Below the pieces are notes generated by a model that saw only the letters and a list, made by a program, of their open reading frames with translations, made no database searches and was not told the origin of the DNA. 64,000 nt of DNA from Lewinellaceae bacterium (GTDB lineage: Bacteria > Bacteroidota > Bacteroidia > Chitinophagales > Saprospiraceae). Below are positions 17,001 through 26,011 of the stretch, in pieces. A program made the position numbers and the translations under genes. Location: assembly GCA_020636045.1 (NCBI GenBank), contig JACJYP010000008.1, positions 1 through 64,000 of the forward strand, given 5' to 3'. Numbering within the stretch: position 1 is the stretch's first letter; each line of letters starts with the position of its first letter.

Positions 17001-18138
17001 TGTTTATTGTCGGCATCCTGGCCGCATTCGAAACATAACCGAAGTTCCCGGCGCTATCAATGAAAAGGGGGCCCTTCACAGTTTGTGCACTATTGTAGGT
17101 TTTAAACCGATTCAGCCGGGGCATAAATTTTCGCAAACCGTAGCCATTCGTGCCCAGCCACACTACACCGGAGCGATCCCGAAACATCTCTACAAAAACG
17201 CCATTTTCTAGGCTTGCAACTGTTTCCATTTTAGCGGCCGCTTGAGGCTTGTGGTCAAAGCCCGCCCATTTCAGCCGGTTCAGTGTTTTGCTTGTCAGGA
17301 CAAACAGCTGATCGCCGTTTTCCGAAGGCCAAACGCTTTGTGTAAAGAAACCGGTATTGGTCCAGTGCAAGGTCGAATCGGCAAGGCAACCCCAGCCGGT
17401 AGTCCCGCCAAACCATATCGTATCCGGTGCCGCCTGAAAGGTTCCTGACAGCCCCCCCGGCACGGTCAAATTCCGTCTGCTACCAGTCTTTTTTGATATG
17501 CCATGCAGGCGGGATTTGCTCATCGCCCAGATATAGCCTTTGGTTTGAAGCAGCTTGCTTTCAGGGCCACCTTTTACTTCCCAATATTGCAAAACGTTCA
17601 ATTTCCAGGCTTCCGGTTTGTTCGGCGGGGTATGCTTAAGGACTGTTTTCAGTATCCATTGTTTGTCCCGGTTATTCGAAGCCAACAGCCAGATAAAACC
17701 AGCATCATCCGTAAGTGCGGCTTTGATAGATTTCCAGAATGGCTCAAGATTAGCAGGCAACTCCACTTTTAGCCGAAAAAAGCGATTTGTTTTTTTATGG
17801 TAAAAATCAAGACCATTCGAGGTGCGGATCAGTAAATAATCGCCAGATTCCGAAATGTCGGCAATGGTATTTCCTGAAATGGAATAGGGATTTAGGGGGT
17901 CGTGCCGGATCGTTCGGACCGTCCGGCCGTCATAGCGGTTAAGGCCGTTGCGCGTCCCGATCCAGATAAAACCTTCGCTATCCTGAAATATAGTCCTTAC
18001 AAATCCTTGCGAAAGGCCATCTTCGACGGAAAGGGATTCCAGAACAGGGATGGTTTGCGCTAGTAATACGGTACAACTCCCGGCTAAAAAAACTGCCAGG
18101 ATACCCGCGAAGCGTTTGATTTTTTTGTGAAATTGCAC
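14074..18138 (-). CDS. Hybrid two-component regulator (HTCC), module A
   Basis: About 1355 residues with the full HTCC layout: signal peptide (MQFHKKIKRFAGILAVFLAG, ending VLLAQ), periplasmic propeller beginning SVEDGLSQGFV (IWIGTRNGLNRYDG, LLWIGTLGGGLSRLD), Y_Y_Y domain, transmembrane helix (AYLLYASSLGGAVFFFY), HisKA with THEFRTPLTVI (H833), HATPase (NLLSNAIKF, DTGSGIP, GSGIGLAL), receiver (LIIEDN, D1154 in SDVMMP, KPF) and AraC HTH (VTEVSYEVGYRNLAHFSTSF). The frame opens with TTG at 18144, but that codon is inside the putative -7 box TACTTTTG. GTG 18138 lies in the same place relative to the box as in two other HTCC genes and gives a good signal peptide. It is followed by the operator and the S74-S74-T9SS operon, its presumed target. 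Confidence 0.9.
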   Translation of the reverse strand: MQFHKKIKRFAGILAVFLAGSCTVLLAQTIPVLESLSVEDGLSQGFVRTIFQDSEGFIWIGTRNGLNRYDGRTVRTIRHDPLNPYSISGNTIADISESGDYLLIRTSNGLDFYHKKTNRFFRLKVELPANLEPFWKSIKAALTDDAGFIWLLASNNRDKQWILKTVLKHTPPNKPEAWKLNVLQYWEVKGGPESKLLQTKGYIWAMSKSRLHGISKKTGSRRNLTVPGGLSGTFQAAPDTIWFGGTTGWGCLADSTLHWTNTGFFTQSVWPSENGDQLFVLTSKTLNRLKWAGFDHKPQAAAKMETVASLENGVFVEMFRDRSGVVWLGTNGYGLRKFMPRLNRFKTYNSAQTVKGPLFIDSAGNFGYVSNAARMPTINKFSPQFQFADFPFMGAINGFTRTHVDLSGRHWVVAILDKNKLVLFCTAEADNSWKRVLHIPVEFPTFFASAIDKRNVMWVATVTQLIRIDLKTLEYAVFDYSISTRIWPYGLVQDPDGNWWIASKQGLLRGVPTGDNFQFKLYQATAGRHQTIQYDIVTSLLTDPRHPRLLWIGTLGGGLSRLDTRTLTFTHYNTRTGLSDDVIYGILADAENNLWLSTNYGLMRFNPETGSVRNFTVEDGLPINEFNLRAYAKRKDGTMFFGSLRGLVTFHPSEFVDNPVPPPVRITGLNVNGEPVKYGDSTGILNQEIEYTPAIKLLFSQNSITLQLSALEYSIPAKNRFQYYLQGAEREWAHTTTDPQANYLNLPPGKYTFIVKACNSDGVWSDTPTSLKITVLPPWYRTWWAYLLYASSLGGAVFFFYRYQLRQQLALVENRRLKEINHFKSRIYANITHEFRTPLTVILGMAGEIKQFTVDTPLAKLRQAGALIERNGTNLLQLVNQLLDMARVEAHALTLQPVQADLVPFAKYLLGGFESLVASRDIQLLFESNVAAIPMAIDKDQVQTILYNLLSNAIKFSEDNGTIVLSLKLESDWQTALNAKHYRAVTPPPDAKWDSWVAIAVRDTGSGIPADQLPSVFDRFYQAPTNEAGGSGIGLALVKELVLLMKGALAVRSQPGKWTEFVVVLPVWQIKAMTNTLAHSQIADSDASAESQNIRSIEHQNEERPSVLIIEDNADVLQYIRTCLEGNYNIQTAQNGQEGIESALETVPDLIISDVMMPLKDGFEVVNTLKNDERTSHIPMVLLTAKADRDSRLKGLKRGADVYLSKPFDRTELLIHLRNLLELRQKLQARYVRDAVARDTKLKAQRDLKLEDAFMQKAQAALDAHMQEENFGVPELCNALGMSRTQLHRKITALTGKSAGYFIRSARLQKARHLLLTTEMTVTEVSYEVGYRNLAHFSTSFAEVFGQSPSSLKK

Positions 18139-18165
18139 ATACAAAAGTAGCCGCAGTCAACGAAA
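18136..18165 (-). promoter_or_regulatory. Shared HTCC promoter element with TACTTTTG and GTG start
   Basis: TACTTTTG (18142-18149) is an exact TAnnTTTG -7 box and is followed after three bases by GTG (18138). Upstream, GTTTCGTTGA and GCGGC are the same as in front of the HTCC gene at 28840-32859. The close overlap of box and start codon suggests a leaderless or nearly leaderless mRNA. Confidence 0.55.
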
Positions 18166-18259
18166 CTGTCGACAGCAAATATGGCACGCAGCAAATTGAT
18201 TGCCATACCAACCTCTGCGCGCTTAAACCAGCCTTGCTAACGGATGGGAAATAACCAAA

Positions 18260-21200
18260 CTACCGCCCCACCCTTACCATCCGTTTCGTCCGTGTGCCAT
18301 ACGGCGTCGTCAATTCATAATACAATACCCCCGAGGCCGCTACCCCTTCGAGGTTTACCTGCTCGGCATGGTACCCCGCCGGGCAGTATTTGTCAAACTG
18401 CCATAACTCCCGTCCCGTTGCGTCGTATATCCGCAACTGTGCCTCGCAGGCTTCCGGCAACACAAACTCGATCGTCGTTTCATCCGAAAACGGGTTGGGA
18501 CGGTTGCGCAACAAGATCGTCGCATCGGCAACTTGACCCGTGCCGGTCGTCGCATCCGAAAACGCCAGTTGTATCTCCGATTCCTTCATGTTGCTGTTGT
18601 ATGCGATGCCCCGCAGGTCCGTTTCGTCCAGATACAACGCATCGCTCAACATGCCTCCGTCCTGCAGTACCTTGAAATGCAATTGAAATACCGGCGCCGC
18701 TTCCTGCACCGCTACACCCGTCGCCTGCGACCAGATCGACCTGATCTCGCCTTCCGCAATATCGAAGACACCGAAATCTTCTGCCGTCAGCGGCAAACCA
18801 CTCAGCGGCTCGATATCTGCCAGTTGCAAACGATCCGGATCGAAGCGCAACAAAAACTGCCACGCTGCCAGGTCATCATACTGATCGGCACGGAAGATCA
18901 CTCCGATCTCTTTGCCTGTTGCCAGCGCTTCATTGCCCGCGCGCAACACCAGCGGCGGCGAAGCAACCAGATTCGCCGGATCGGCGTATACATCCACCAC
19001 ATCTCCCGTTTTGATGCCCCAGAAATCCTGGTCCGGCGTGTTGCCGCTCACGCCCGCCAGACTGATCTTCTCCGGAAATCCCCACGGCGGTACCGACATC
19101 GCATACGACACCGGCACAAACCGCCACGAGGTCTTGAACTGGTTCAGCGCCGAGGGGTTGCCCAGCAGCGACTGGTTGATGATCGTCGCGTCGAAACCCG
19201 TGATCGAATTGCTCTTGTTCACGTCTGCCGCCACCTGTTTGTACGGACTTGCGATCGGTACATTGCCCGCCACATGCTGCTGGATGGCCAGCGCATCGGC
19301 TACCGTTACCCCGTTGAGTTTGTTGATGTTTTTTGTGGGGGTCACCGTGAAATTATAGCCTTCGGTGAAGCTCAGTACATAGCTACCATCTGTCGCGGTC
19401 TGCGTGCTGCTACTTTCATCGCCGCTCAGGGCCACATTGGCACTCCCGACACCGCTCACCCCGTCGTTTTCCCACAAGATCGTACCGAGAATGGAAACGG
19501 CGCAGGCTTCCTGGCTTTCAAAAGCGCCCATGTCTGCCGTAAGATTGACGGGTCGCATATTTCCATCCAGGTCATCGGTAACACCGGCATCGGTCCCGGC
19601 ATCTACGGCAGGGGAACAAGGTTGCAGGCGCAGGTTACCAACTGTGTCTTCCGCATCCGCGTAGTCCGGCTGATCGATAAACAGCGGATCCGTATCGAGG
19701 ATATTCGTCCCGCCCGGGTAGCCGCCCTGCACAATGCAATGGTCTACTGTTGCCGCACTGCCGGCATCGTTTTCGATCTCCGTATTGTCGCCCCAAAAGA
19801 TCGAATTGGTGATCACCGGGGTGGAGGAATTGACGTTGCGGATTGCGCCGCCCGTGTTGGCCGTATTGCCCGAAAAACTGCAATGTAACAAGGTAGGCGA
19901 GCCGCCGGTGTTGTACAAGCCGCCGCCTTCGGAATTGGACGCTTTGTTACCCAGGACCACGCAATTTGTAAACTGGGCATCGGCATTATTCAAGTGTATA
20001 CCGCCGCCGTTATCACCAGAGAAATTGCCGGCAATCAGGCAGGCATTGAATACCGGATTGCCAAAGGAGGCAAACACGCCGCCACCCAGACCAGTATTGA
20101 AGTGAGCCTTGTTTTCAATAATAGTACAGCGGGTCAATACCGGCGAAGCACTGGCGATGAAAATTCCGCCGCCACGCCTGGCGCCTGCATTGTTTCCCGA
20201 AATAAAACAATCGGAAATCTGTATATCCGTTGAACAGTAAATTCCGCCGCCGCCAACGTTACTTGTTGTGTTTCCAATTATCTGACAATTTTCAATTGCG
20301 GGCAATGCATTATTCTGGACACATATACCGCCCCCTCTTGAAGTAGCACTGTTGAATACAATCCTGCAATTGGTGATCGTCGGCGAGGCTTGTTCGGTAA
20401 TTAGCATACCACCTGCCACGCCCCCGCCCAAATTGTTATTGGCGCCGGTAATTGTGAAACCGTCGATACGCGATGAGCTGGTAATCCCGGCGCCTGAAGC
20501 AAATATCACTGTTCGTGAATTATCACTGTTATTACCAAAATTTGGACCGTCGTCCTGCAGCAAATCTCCACTCAGGATCGTGGCGTTGCTTTCCCAGTCC
20601 ACCCGTTCCGACAGGTCCGTCTCGGTGCCGGTAAAGCCGCCGTACAGCGCCAGATCATGTGGCGGGAAGGAGAAACTCACCTGACGGTCGTTGTCCGTAA
20701 TTCCAACACCTTCGTCGGGGTAGTAGGTGCCGGCCGCCACCCAAATCTCTTCCACATCAATGCAACCGGCTGCTCGCAGCAGCCCGTCCTGCAGCGATTG
20801 ATAGGCGCTTGCCCAGGTGCTGCCGTCTCCATTGGGCGCCGCATTTTGATCGACATATACCCGTGTCAGGCTGCCGGAACAGCAGTGTACGGTTTGTACG
20901 TTCACCGTTGCCGTGCAGGTGCTGGTATTATTAAAATCATCTGTGACCGTCAGGGTAACAACGGATTGACCCAGGTCGTCGCAAGTGAAATCCGTAAGGT
21001 CCAGGTCCAGGCTTAAACTGTTTACCGCCGTACAGTTATCGGTCGAACCGTTGTTCACCTGGCTGGCCGCAAGGTTGCCGTTGCCCGTTTCATCGAGATT
21101 TACAGTAACGTTTTTACACATTGCCTCCGGCGGAAACGTATCGGTAACGGTCAATGAGCCCGTACAAGTGCCGGTATTATTGTAGATATCGGTCACCTTC

Positions 21201-24200
21201 AGCAGATAAGAATTTGCGTTCAGGCTGGCGCAGGTGAACGTCAACTGACTAAAACTTCCCAATTTAATACTTTCAATGCCGCAGCCGTCTGAAGAACCAT
21301 TGTCCGCCTCGGTGGCGAGAAGTGTGGCCTTACCGTTGGCGTCGAGCGAAACGGTGATGTCCTTGCACAAGGCGACAGGAGGCGTGGTATCCTGAACGGT
21401 AATCGTGGACGTGCAGGAACTGGTCATCGATCGTATATCCGTAGTCGTCAGGGTTACGACATGGCTCGATCCAATGTCCGCACAGTTGAAGTCCGTTTGA
21501 TCAAGACTGAAAGATAGATCGCCAAAGGGAAGTACCGCAGAGCCGTTGTCCACATCGCCGGGCACAAGCGTTGCAGTGCCGTCAGCATCCAGGCTCAAAA
21601 TGACGTCCTGACAATGGGCTTCGACCAGGAAGGTCTGTATGACTGTTACTTCTGAATTGCACTCGTCCGAATTGTCATTAGCATCCAAAACCGTCAGCGA
21701 AACGGTTTGCAAGCCGGTATCGGCTGTAACAAAATCGGTCTGGCTCAACAGCAGGGAGCTAACACCGCAATTGTCGGTCGAACCGTTGTCCACATCCGTT
21801 GGAGTGATACTTCCGTTGCCGGTATAATCGAGGTAGACCGTTATGTCCTGGCAGCTGGCTGAAGGCGGAACATCTTCGATTACCGATACCGTAGAGGTGC
21901 AGGTGGCCGTATGTCCGACCAAATCCGTGACGACAAGTGTGACGACATTCGTGCCGGCATTGCTACAGCCGAATTCCAGATCGTAATCGCCTGTGCTAAA
22001 CTGGAAGGTCAGGTACTCGGTACCGCAGTCATCGGTCGAGCCGTTGTTGAGATCGGTGGCCAGCACGACTACGGCCGTTGGCGTGTCGTCGGAATCGGAA
22101 TCCAGCTCTACGAAAATGTCGTCTTTACAGTTGGCCGTCGGGGGTTGGTCGACATCAAAGCCCTGAGGGCTGATGAATTGATAGGCTGCAACGCCGTCAT
22201 CCGGGTCGCCTGTGTCGCCGCCGCCATCGAACGTAACGCTTCCGGCCACAGCCATAGGACTCACGTAGCTGCCGCCGCCACCGCCGCCACCGCCGGAACC
22301 ACCGGAACCGCCGCCGGAGTAGCCGCCGCCGCCGCCGCCGCTGGCGTCGCCCAGTCCGCCGCCGCCGAAGCCGTAACCGCCGTCGCGACCGCTGCCGCAA
22401 GCGCCGGTGCCGTCCTGGCCACCTTCTCCGCCTTCCCAGGCGCCTTTTTTACCGCCGCCCCAATTCGGGCCGGGGCCGCAGCCGATCTCCTGGCCATTGC
22501 TGTACGCCCCGCCGCCGGCGCCGGCCCAATTGGCGCCAACTGTTCCGCCATCGCCATTATTGCCGCCGTTGCCGCTACTGTTTCCTTTACCGTTTGAACC
22601 GGAAGTACCGGTTTCTCCGGGTTTTCCGTCCGATTTATCGCAGACGCCCGAGGCATACCCGCCACCACCGCCGGCGGCTACAATAAGGATGTTCCAGTCG
22701 CATTCGCCGGGCGCTTTGTAAATAATACCTGTACCGCCGCCGCCGCCGGCGCCCTCGATACCAACATTATTGATACCCACCCCCTTTTCGCCTACAATAA
22801 ACCGGATCACCGAGCCCGGTGGGATTTGGTTGGAGCCGCAGCCGATATTAAAGGTGGCCAATATAGAAGCGCCTTTGCCACCGCGTCCGGTACAACCGCC
22901 AACTGGAAGATTAACCTTGTGTTCACCGCCATCGCCGCCAACGGCAGCCAGGGTGATCTGGCTGTATTCCACATTTTCAGGAATGATATAATCCAGGTAC
23001 GAACCCGTAGCACCAAGGGAATGAGGATCACCGTCAGTATCCAAATCGCTATAACTGCTGATATCCAGCGAGACGGCAACCTGCGTCTGGCAGGTGGAAC
23101 TCAGGGCCGTAACGTCGGTCACGGTAAGGGTAACCATATGAAGGCCCGGGTTTGCACAACTGAAGCTGGAGGGGGAAACGGAATAGGTAAGTGGGTCGTC
23201 GTCGGGATCATAACTGCCGTCGTTTACGTCGCTCTCCGATATGTTTGTTGTCCCTTCGGGAGTCACCGTTACAGCGATGGCTTCTTTGCATAAGGCGACC
23301 GGGGGTGTGCTGGTCAGTTGTGGCATCGCGTACGAGATATAGCCATGGTCCGGCGATGCCGTATTGCTACCTTCTTTTTTAACTTCGGTAAAGGACGTAT
23401 CGCGCATTGGATTGATGTAGCTGCCGCCGCCGCCGCCGCCGCCCGAAGTACCACCGCCGCCGCCGCCAGAGTAGCCGCCACCGCCGCCGCCCGCGCCATA
23501 TCCCAGGCCACCGCCGCCATATCCGAATCCGCCATCGCGACCGCTGCCACAGCCCCCCGAGCCATCGGAACCGCCTTCGCCACCTGTGTCGCCGCCTTTT
23601 TTACCATCGCCCCAGTCGGCGCCACTGCTGCATTTGATCGCACCGCCATCGGAATCAAAACCACCACCACCGCCGGAAATTTCAAAGCCAGCGAACTTGC
23701 CTGCTTTACCGCCATCACCATCCGAGCCGCCGTTGCCGCCGCCGCTACGGCCATCGCCGCCGGAAGTGCTCTTGCGTCCGCCCTGGCCGTTCGATTTGTC
23801 GGCGCAGGCGTCCGAATAGCCGCCGCCGCCGCCGCCTGCTACGGCGAGAATATGCCAGTCGCAGGAATTCAAGGTGCGATACAGCACCCCGGAGCCGCCG
23901 CCACCGCCGGCCCCTTCCTCAAGAGGACTGTCTCTATTGGCGCCCTTTCCACCTACAACAAAGCGCACCACCGAACCCGGTGGGATGGAGTCCGTGCCGT
24001 TTCCGATATTGAATTGCGTTTCTATAGTGGCGCCCTTTCCACCCCGGCCGGTGGCGCCGCAATCGTTGGTTTTTTTACCGCCGTCGCCGCCGCGGAGTTT
24101 GAGCGTCAGTTTGTTTTGTGTTGTGTTGTCGGGAATTAAATAGTCTACGTAGCCGCCACTGTGGTCGATCGTTTGATAATCATCAGAAGGGGCCAGGTAC

Positions 24201-25459
24201 GGCAGGTTGGCCGCAGCATCCGAAACTGTAAGCGATGAGGTGCAGGTTGCGGTATTTCCGATTTCATCCGTTACAGTGAGGGTTACGGTTTGCGTGCCAA
24301 AATCGGTACAGTTCAGGCTACTGGGTGAAACAGAAAGCGTTATGTCCAGTTCGCAAGAGCTGCCGTCATCAATTTCTGAGCCTTCAAGGGTAACCGTACT
24401 TTCGGCATCCAGTTCGACAGTATACGACGAAACACAGGCTGGTGAAATGGCATTGAAAAACTGGTAACTGGCCTCCCCGCGATCAGCGTTGCTAGTTGTG
24501 CCACCCGGCGTTTTGACGGTCTTCAATGCAAAATCGCATACAAAGCTGCCACCGCCGCCGCCGCCGTCGTGATTGCCGCCGCCACCGCCGCCGGAATAGC
24601 CGCCACCGCCACCGCCGCTGTCACCGTTGTCATCTTTAGTCCAGCCGCCGCCGCCCGCGCCAAAGCCTGCCGAGGACGTACAACCTGCGGAGCCACAGCC
24701 GCCGCCGCCGCCTAGTGGATCGACGGTCGCGTCGGCATCGTCGGAGGAGCTTACTTCCTGCCAGCCATATCGGCCGCCGGTTTCATCGATATCTCCGTAA
24801 CTGCCGCCATTGCCAAACAATCCGCCGCCGCCGCCGGACTGTACACCGCCCAAGCCGCCCTGTCCATCGGTGCCGCCGTTGTTCCCGCCAGCTTCTGTAA
24901 TCTGGCCACCCTGGCCATCGCTTTTGCCATTGTTTTCGGAGGAAAAACCGCCGCCGCCGCCGCCGGCCACCAGCAATAACTCCCAGTTGGTAGAGTCGGG
25001 CCTTTTCAGAAACACGGCCGATCCGCCGCCGCCGCTACCGGCGTCCTTACTCTCGGAGGAAGCGACCGTCCGGCTGACGCCCTTGTCGCCTACGATGAAC
25101 CGAAGGGTACTGCCGGGCGGAATTTCAGTAGCCCCGGTGCCAATGGCAAAACTGGCGCGCATGGTAGCGCCCTTGCCGCCCTCTCCTACTTTGTTCGGAT
25201 CGGTATTCGGAAATACGGATTTGCCGCCGTCGCCACCTTTTAGCGTAAGGAGCAGAAAACTTTTGTCCACATCGGTTGGGACAATAAAATCTTCGTAGCT
25301 ACCGAGATAGCCGATGCTTTGCGCTGTGCCGTCGTAGGTCATTGCCGTTGCCTGGGCATTGAGCGTTGCCGTACAGGGGCCCCAAAGGAAGAGCAGGGCG
25401 CAGGCGACTCGTACAAGGTTCATTCGAATTTCTGATTGCGGACGATTCCAAATTTTCAT
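18260..25459 (-). CDS. Giant glycine-rich T9SS-exported protein with HYR, beta-helix, dockerin-like and cohesin-like domains
   Basis: About 2399 residues from ATG 25459 (MKIWNRPQSEIRMNLVRVACALLFLWG.. ends in LNAQ). The frame stays open to 25732, but its first 91 residues look non-coding and hide the signal peptide. Three glycine-rich domains (GGDGGK, LLLVAGGGGGGF, YSGGGGGGNHDGG) are separated by HYR-like Ig units (PPVALCKDITVSLD, ADNGSSDGCG), with a run of HYR units after the third. Next is a right-handed beta-helix region starting RVYVDQNAAPNGDGSTWASA with repeats such as NTANTGGAIRN. The end is the dockerin-like, cohesin-like and T9SS sorting part that is nearly identical to the 6031-8208 gene. 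A surface-anchored adhesin or matrix protein is likely; no enzymatic motif is seen. The (GCC)n-rich DNA at 22260-24960 is its glycine codons. Confidence 0.85.
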   Translation of the reverse strand: MKIWNRPQSEIRMNLVRVACALLFLWGPCTATLNAQATAMTYDGTAQSIGYLGSYEDFIVPTDVDKSFLLLTLKGGDGGKSVFPNTDPNKVGEGGKGATMRASFAIGTGATEIPPGSTLRFIVGDKGVSRTVASSESKDAGSGGGGSAVFLKRPDSTNWELLLVAGGGGGGFSSENNGKSDGQGGQITEAGGNNGGTDGQGGLGGVQSGGGGGLFGNGGSYGDIDETGGRYGWQEVSSSDDADATVDPLGGGGGCGSAGCTSSAGFGAGGGGWTKDDNGDSGGGGGGYSGGGGGGNHDGGGGGGSFVCDFALKTVKTPGGTTSNADRGEASYQFFNAISPACVSSYTVELDAESTVTLEGSEIDDGSSCELDITLSVSPSSLNCTDFGTQTVTLTVTDEIGNTATCTSSLTVSDAAANLPYLAPSDDYQTIDHSGGYVDYLIPDNTTQNKLTLKLRGGDGGKKTNDCGATGRGGKGATIETQFNIGNGTDSIPPGSVVRFVVGGKGANRDSPLEEGAGGGGGSGVLYRTLNSCDWHILAVAGGGGGGYSDACADKSNGQGGRKSTSGGDGRSGGGNGGSDGDGGKAGKFAGFEISGGGGGFDSDGGAIKCSSGADWGDGKKGGDTGGEGGSDGSGGCGSGRDGGFGYGGGGLGYGAGGGGGGYSGGGGGGTSGGGGGGGSYINPMRDTSFTEVKKEGSNTASPDHGYISYAMPQLTSTPPVALCKEAIAVTVTPEGTTNISESDVNDGSYDPDDDPLTYSVSPSSFSCANPGLHMVTLTVTDVTALSSTCQTQVAVSLDISSYSDLDTDGDPHSLGATGSYLDYIIPENVEYSQITLAAVGGDGGEHKVNLPVGGCTGRGGKGASILATFNIGCGSNQIPPGSVIRFIVGEKGVGINNVGIEGAGGGGGTGIIYKAPGECDWNILIVAAGGGGGYASGVCDKSDGKPGETGTSGSNGKGNSSGNGGNNGDGGTVGANWAGAGGGAYSNGQEIGCGPGPNWGGGKKGAWEGGEGGQDGTGACGSGRDGGYGFGGGGLGDASGGGGGGYSGGGSGGSGGGGGGGGSYVSPMAVAGSVTFDGGGDTGDPDDGVAAYQFISPQGFDVDQPPTANCKDDIFVELDSDSDDTPTAVVVLATDLNNGSTDDCGTEYLTFQFSTGDYDLEFGCSNAGTNVVTLVVTDLVGHTATCTSTVSVIEDVPPSASCQDITVYLDYTGNGSITPTDVDNGSTDNCGVSSLLLSQTDFVTADTGLQTVSLTVLDANDNSDECNSEVTVIQTFLVEAHCQDVILSLDADGTATLVPGDVDNGSAVLPFGDLSFSLDQTDFNCADIGSSHVVTLTTTDIRSMTSSCTSTITVQDTTPPVALCKDITVSLDANGKATLLATEADNGSSDGCGIESIKLGSFSQLTFTCASLNANSYLLKVTDIYNNTGTCTGSLTVTDTFPPEAMCKNVTVNLDETGNGNLAASQVNNGSTDNCTAVNSLSLDLDLTDFTCDDLGQSVVTLTVTDDFNNTSTCTATVNVQTVHCCSGSLTRVYVDQNAAPNGDGSTWASAYQSLQDGLLRAAGCIDVEEIWVAAGTYYPDEGVGITDNDRQVSFSFPPHDLALYGGFTGTETDLSERVDWESNATILSGDLLQDDGPNFGNNSDNSRTVIFASGAGITSSSRIDGFTITGANNNLGGGVAGGMLITEQASPTITNCRIVFNSATSRGGGICVQNNALPAIENCQIIGNTTSNVGGGGIYCSTDIQISDCFISGNNAGARRGGGIFIASASPVLTRCTIIENKAHFNTGLGGGVFASFGNPVFNACLIAGNFSGDNGGGIHLNNADAQFTNCVVLGNKASNSEGGGLYNTGGSPTLLHCSFSGNTANTGGAIRNVNSSTPVITNSIFWGDNTEIENDAGSAATVDHCIVQGGYPGGTNILDTDPLFIDQPDYADAEDTVGNLRLQPCSPAVDAGTDAGVTDDLDGNMRPVNLTADMGAFESQEACAVSILGTILWENDGVSGVGSANVALSGDESSSTQTATDGSYVLSFTEGYNFTVTPTKNINKLNGVTVADALAIQQHVAGNVPIASPYKQVAADVNKSNSITGFDATIINQSLLGNPSALNQFKTSWRFVPVSYAMSVPPWGFPEKISLAGVSGNTPDQDFWGIKTGDVVDVYADPANLVASPPLVLRAGNEALATGKEIGVIFRADQYDDLAAWQFLLRFDPDRLQLADIEPLSGLPLTAEDFGVFDIAEGEIRSIWSQATGVAVQEAAPVFQLHFKVLQDGGMLSDALYLDETDLRGIAYNSNMKESEIQLAFSDATTGTGQVADATILLRNRPNPFSDETTIEFVLPEACEAQLRIYDATGRELWQFDKYCPAGYHAEQVNLEGVAASGVLYYELTTPYGTRTKRMVRVGR

Positions 25460-25777
25460 AATTCCGGATTTGTAACGAAACAGGGGAATAGCTCTCAAGG
25501 GAGCAAAGCAGCTCTGAGGCAAGGAACATCGGTGTGGGAACGGCACAAAGATGGCCTGTTGGGAGCTGAACAAATCCGACAAAAAGCTGAAGGAATTCGC
25601 CATTGAGGCCAAGTTGACATAGCGGAAAGGGCGTTTTGTCCCAGAAATGCCTATATGATGAACTGCCCCCGGATTTCTCTTCACTCTAAATTGTAGCCTG
25701 GCGCCTGGGTTATGCAATTTGAATTTTAGCAAAAGCGATGGCCCTGCCCGTCATCCCTATTTTTTGACGCTTGGCAT

Positions 25778-25808
25778 TGTGCCTAATAGCCCAAAAAGGT
25801 TAAGTTTG
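25778..25808 (+). promoter_or_regulatory. Candidate promoter of the sigma-factor operon
   Basis: TTG at 25778-25780, a 20-bp spacer, then TAAGTTTG at 25801-25808, an exact TAnnTTTG box. It points towards the sigma-factor gene starting at 26012 and leaves a leader of about 200 nt that contains the hairpin at 25858-25899. A TAnnTTTG box alone is expected by chance about 30 times in a window this size, both strands counted, so the spacing and position carry the argument. Confidence 0.4.
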
Positions 25809-25857
25809 TTGCCTTAAAATAAATTGCGTTTGTTCAGGCTTCTTAGTCATATCAACT

Positions 25858-25899
25858 ACACAGCCCTTCCGCTGGCAAGCAGAGGCGGAAGGACTGTGT
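25858..25899 (+). other. Strong hairpin in the leader of the sigma-factor operon (possible attenuator or terminator)
   Basis: Arms 25858-25872 and 25885-25899 pair at 14 of 15 positions around a 12-nt loop; GCTTTTATG follows, so there are four T after the stem. It lies between the candidate promoter and the sigma gene. The remaining DNA in 25460-26011 shows no gene I can support. Confidence 0.5.
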
Positions 25900-26011
25900 G
25901 CTTTTATGAGATCGAGGTGTTTGTCAAAATGAGAGATTGGATTATTACCAATTTACCTGCTACTCAATGGCCGGAATTCAGGTGTTGTGAGCAACTAAAA
26001 AGGGAAAACAA

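Noticed and set aside
22197..24900. Ala-, Pro- and Arg-rich frames inside the giant T9SS gene
   Set aside because: They are other-frame readings of the glycine codon runs (GGC/GCC), not separate genes.
25546..25600. Possible 21-bp operator in front of the giant T9SS gene
   Set aside because: A CATCTTTG box exists at 25546-25553, but the DNA 21 bp upstream matches as a 21-bp repeat at only about 10 of 21 positions.
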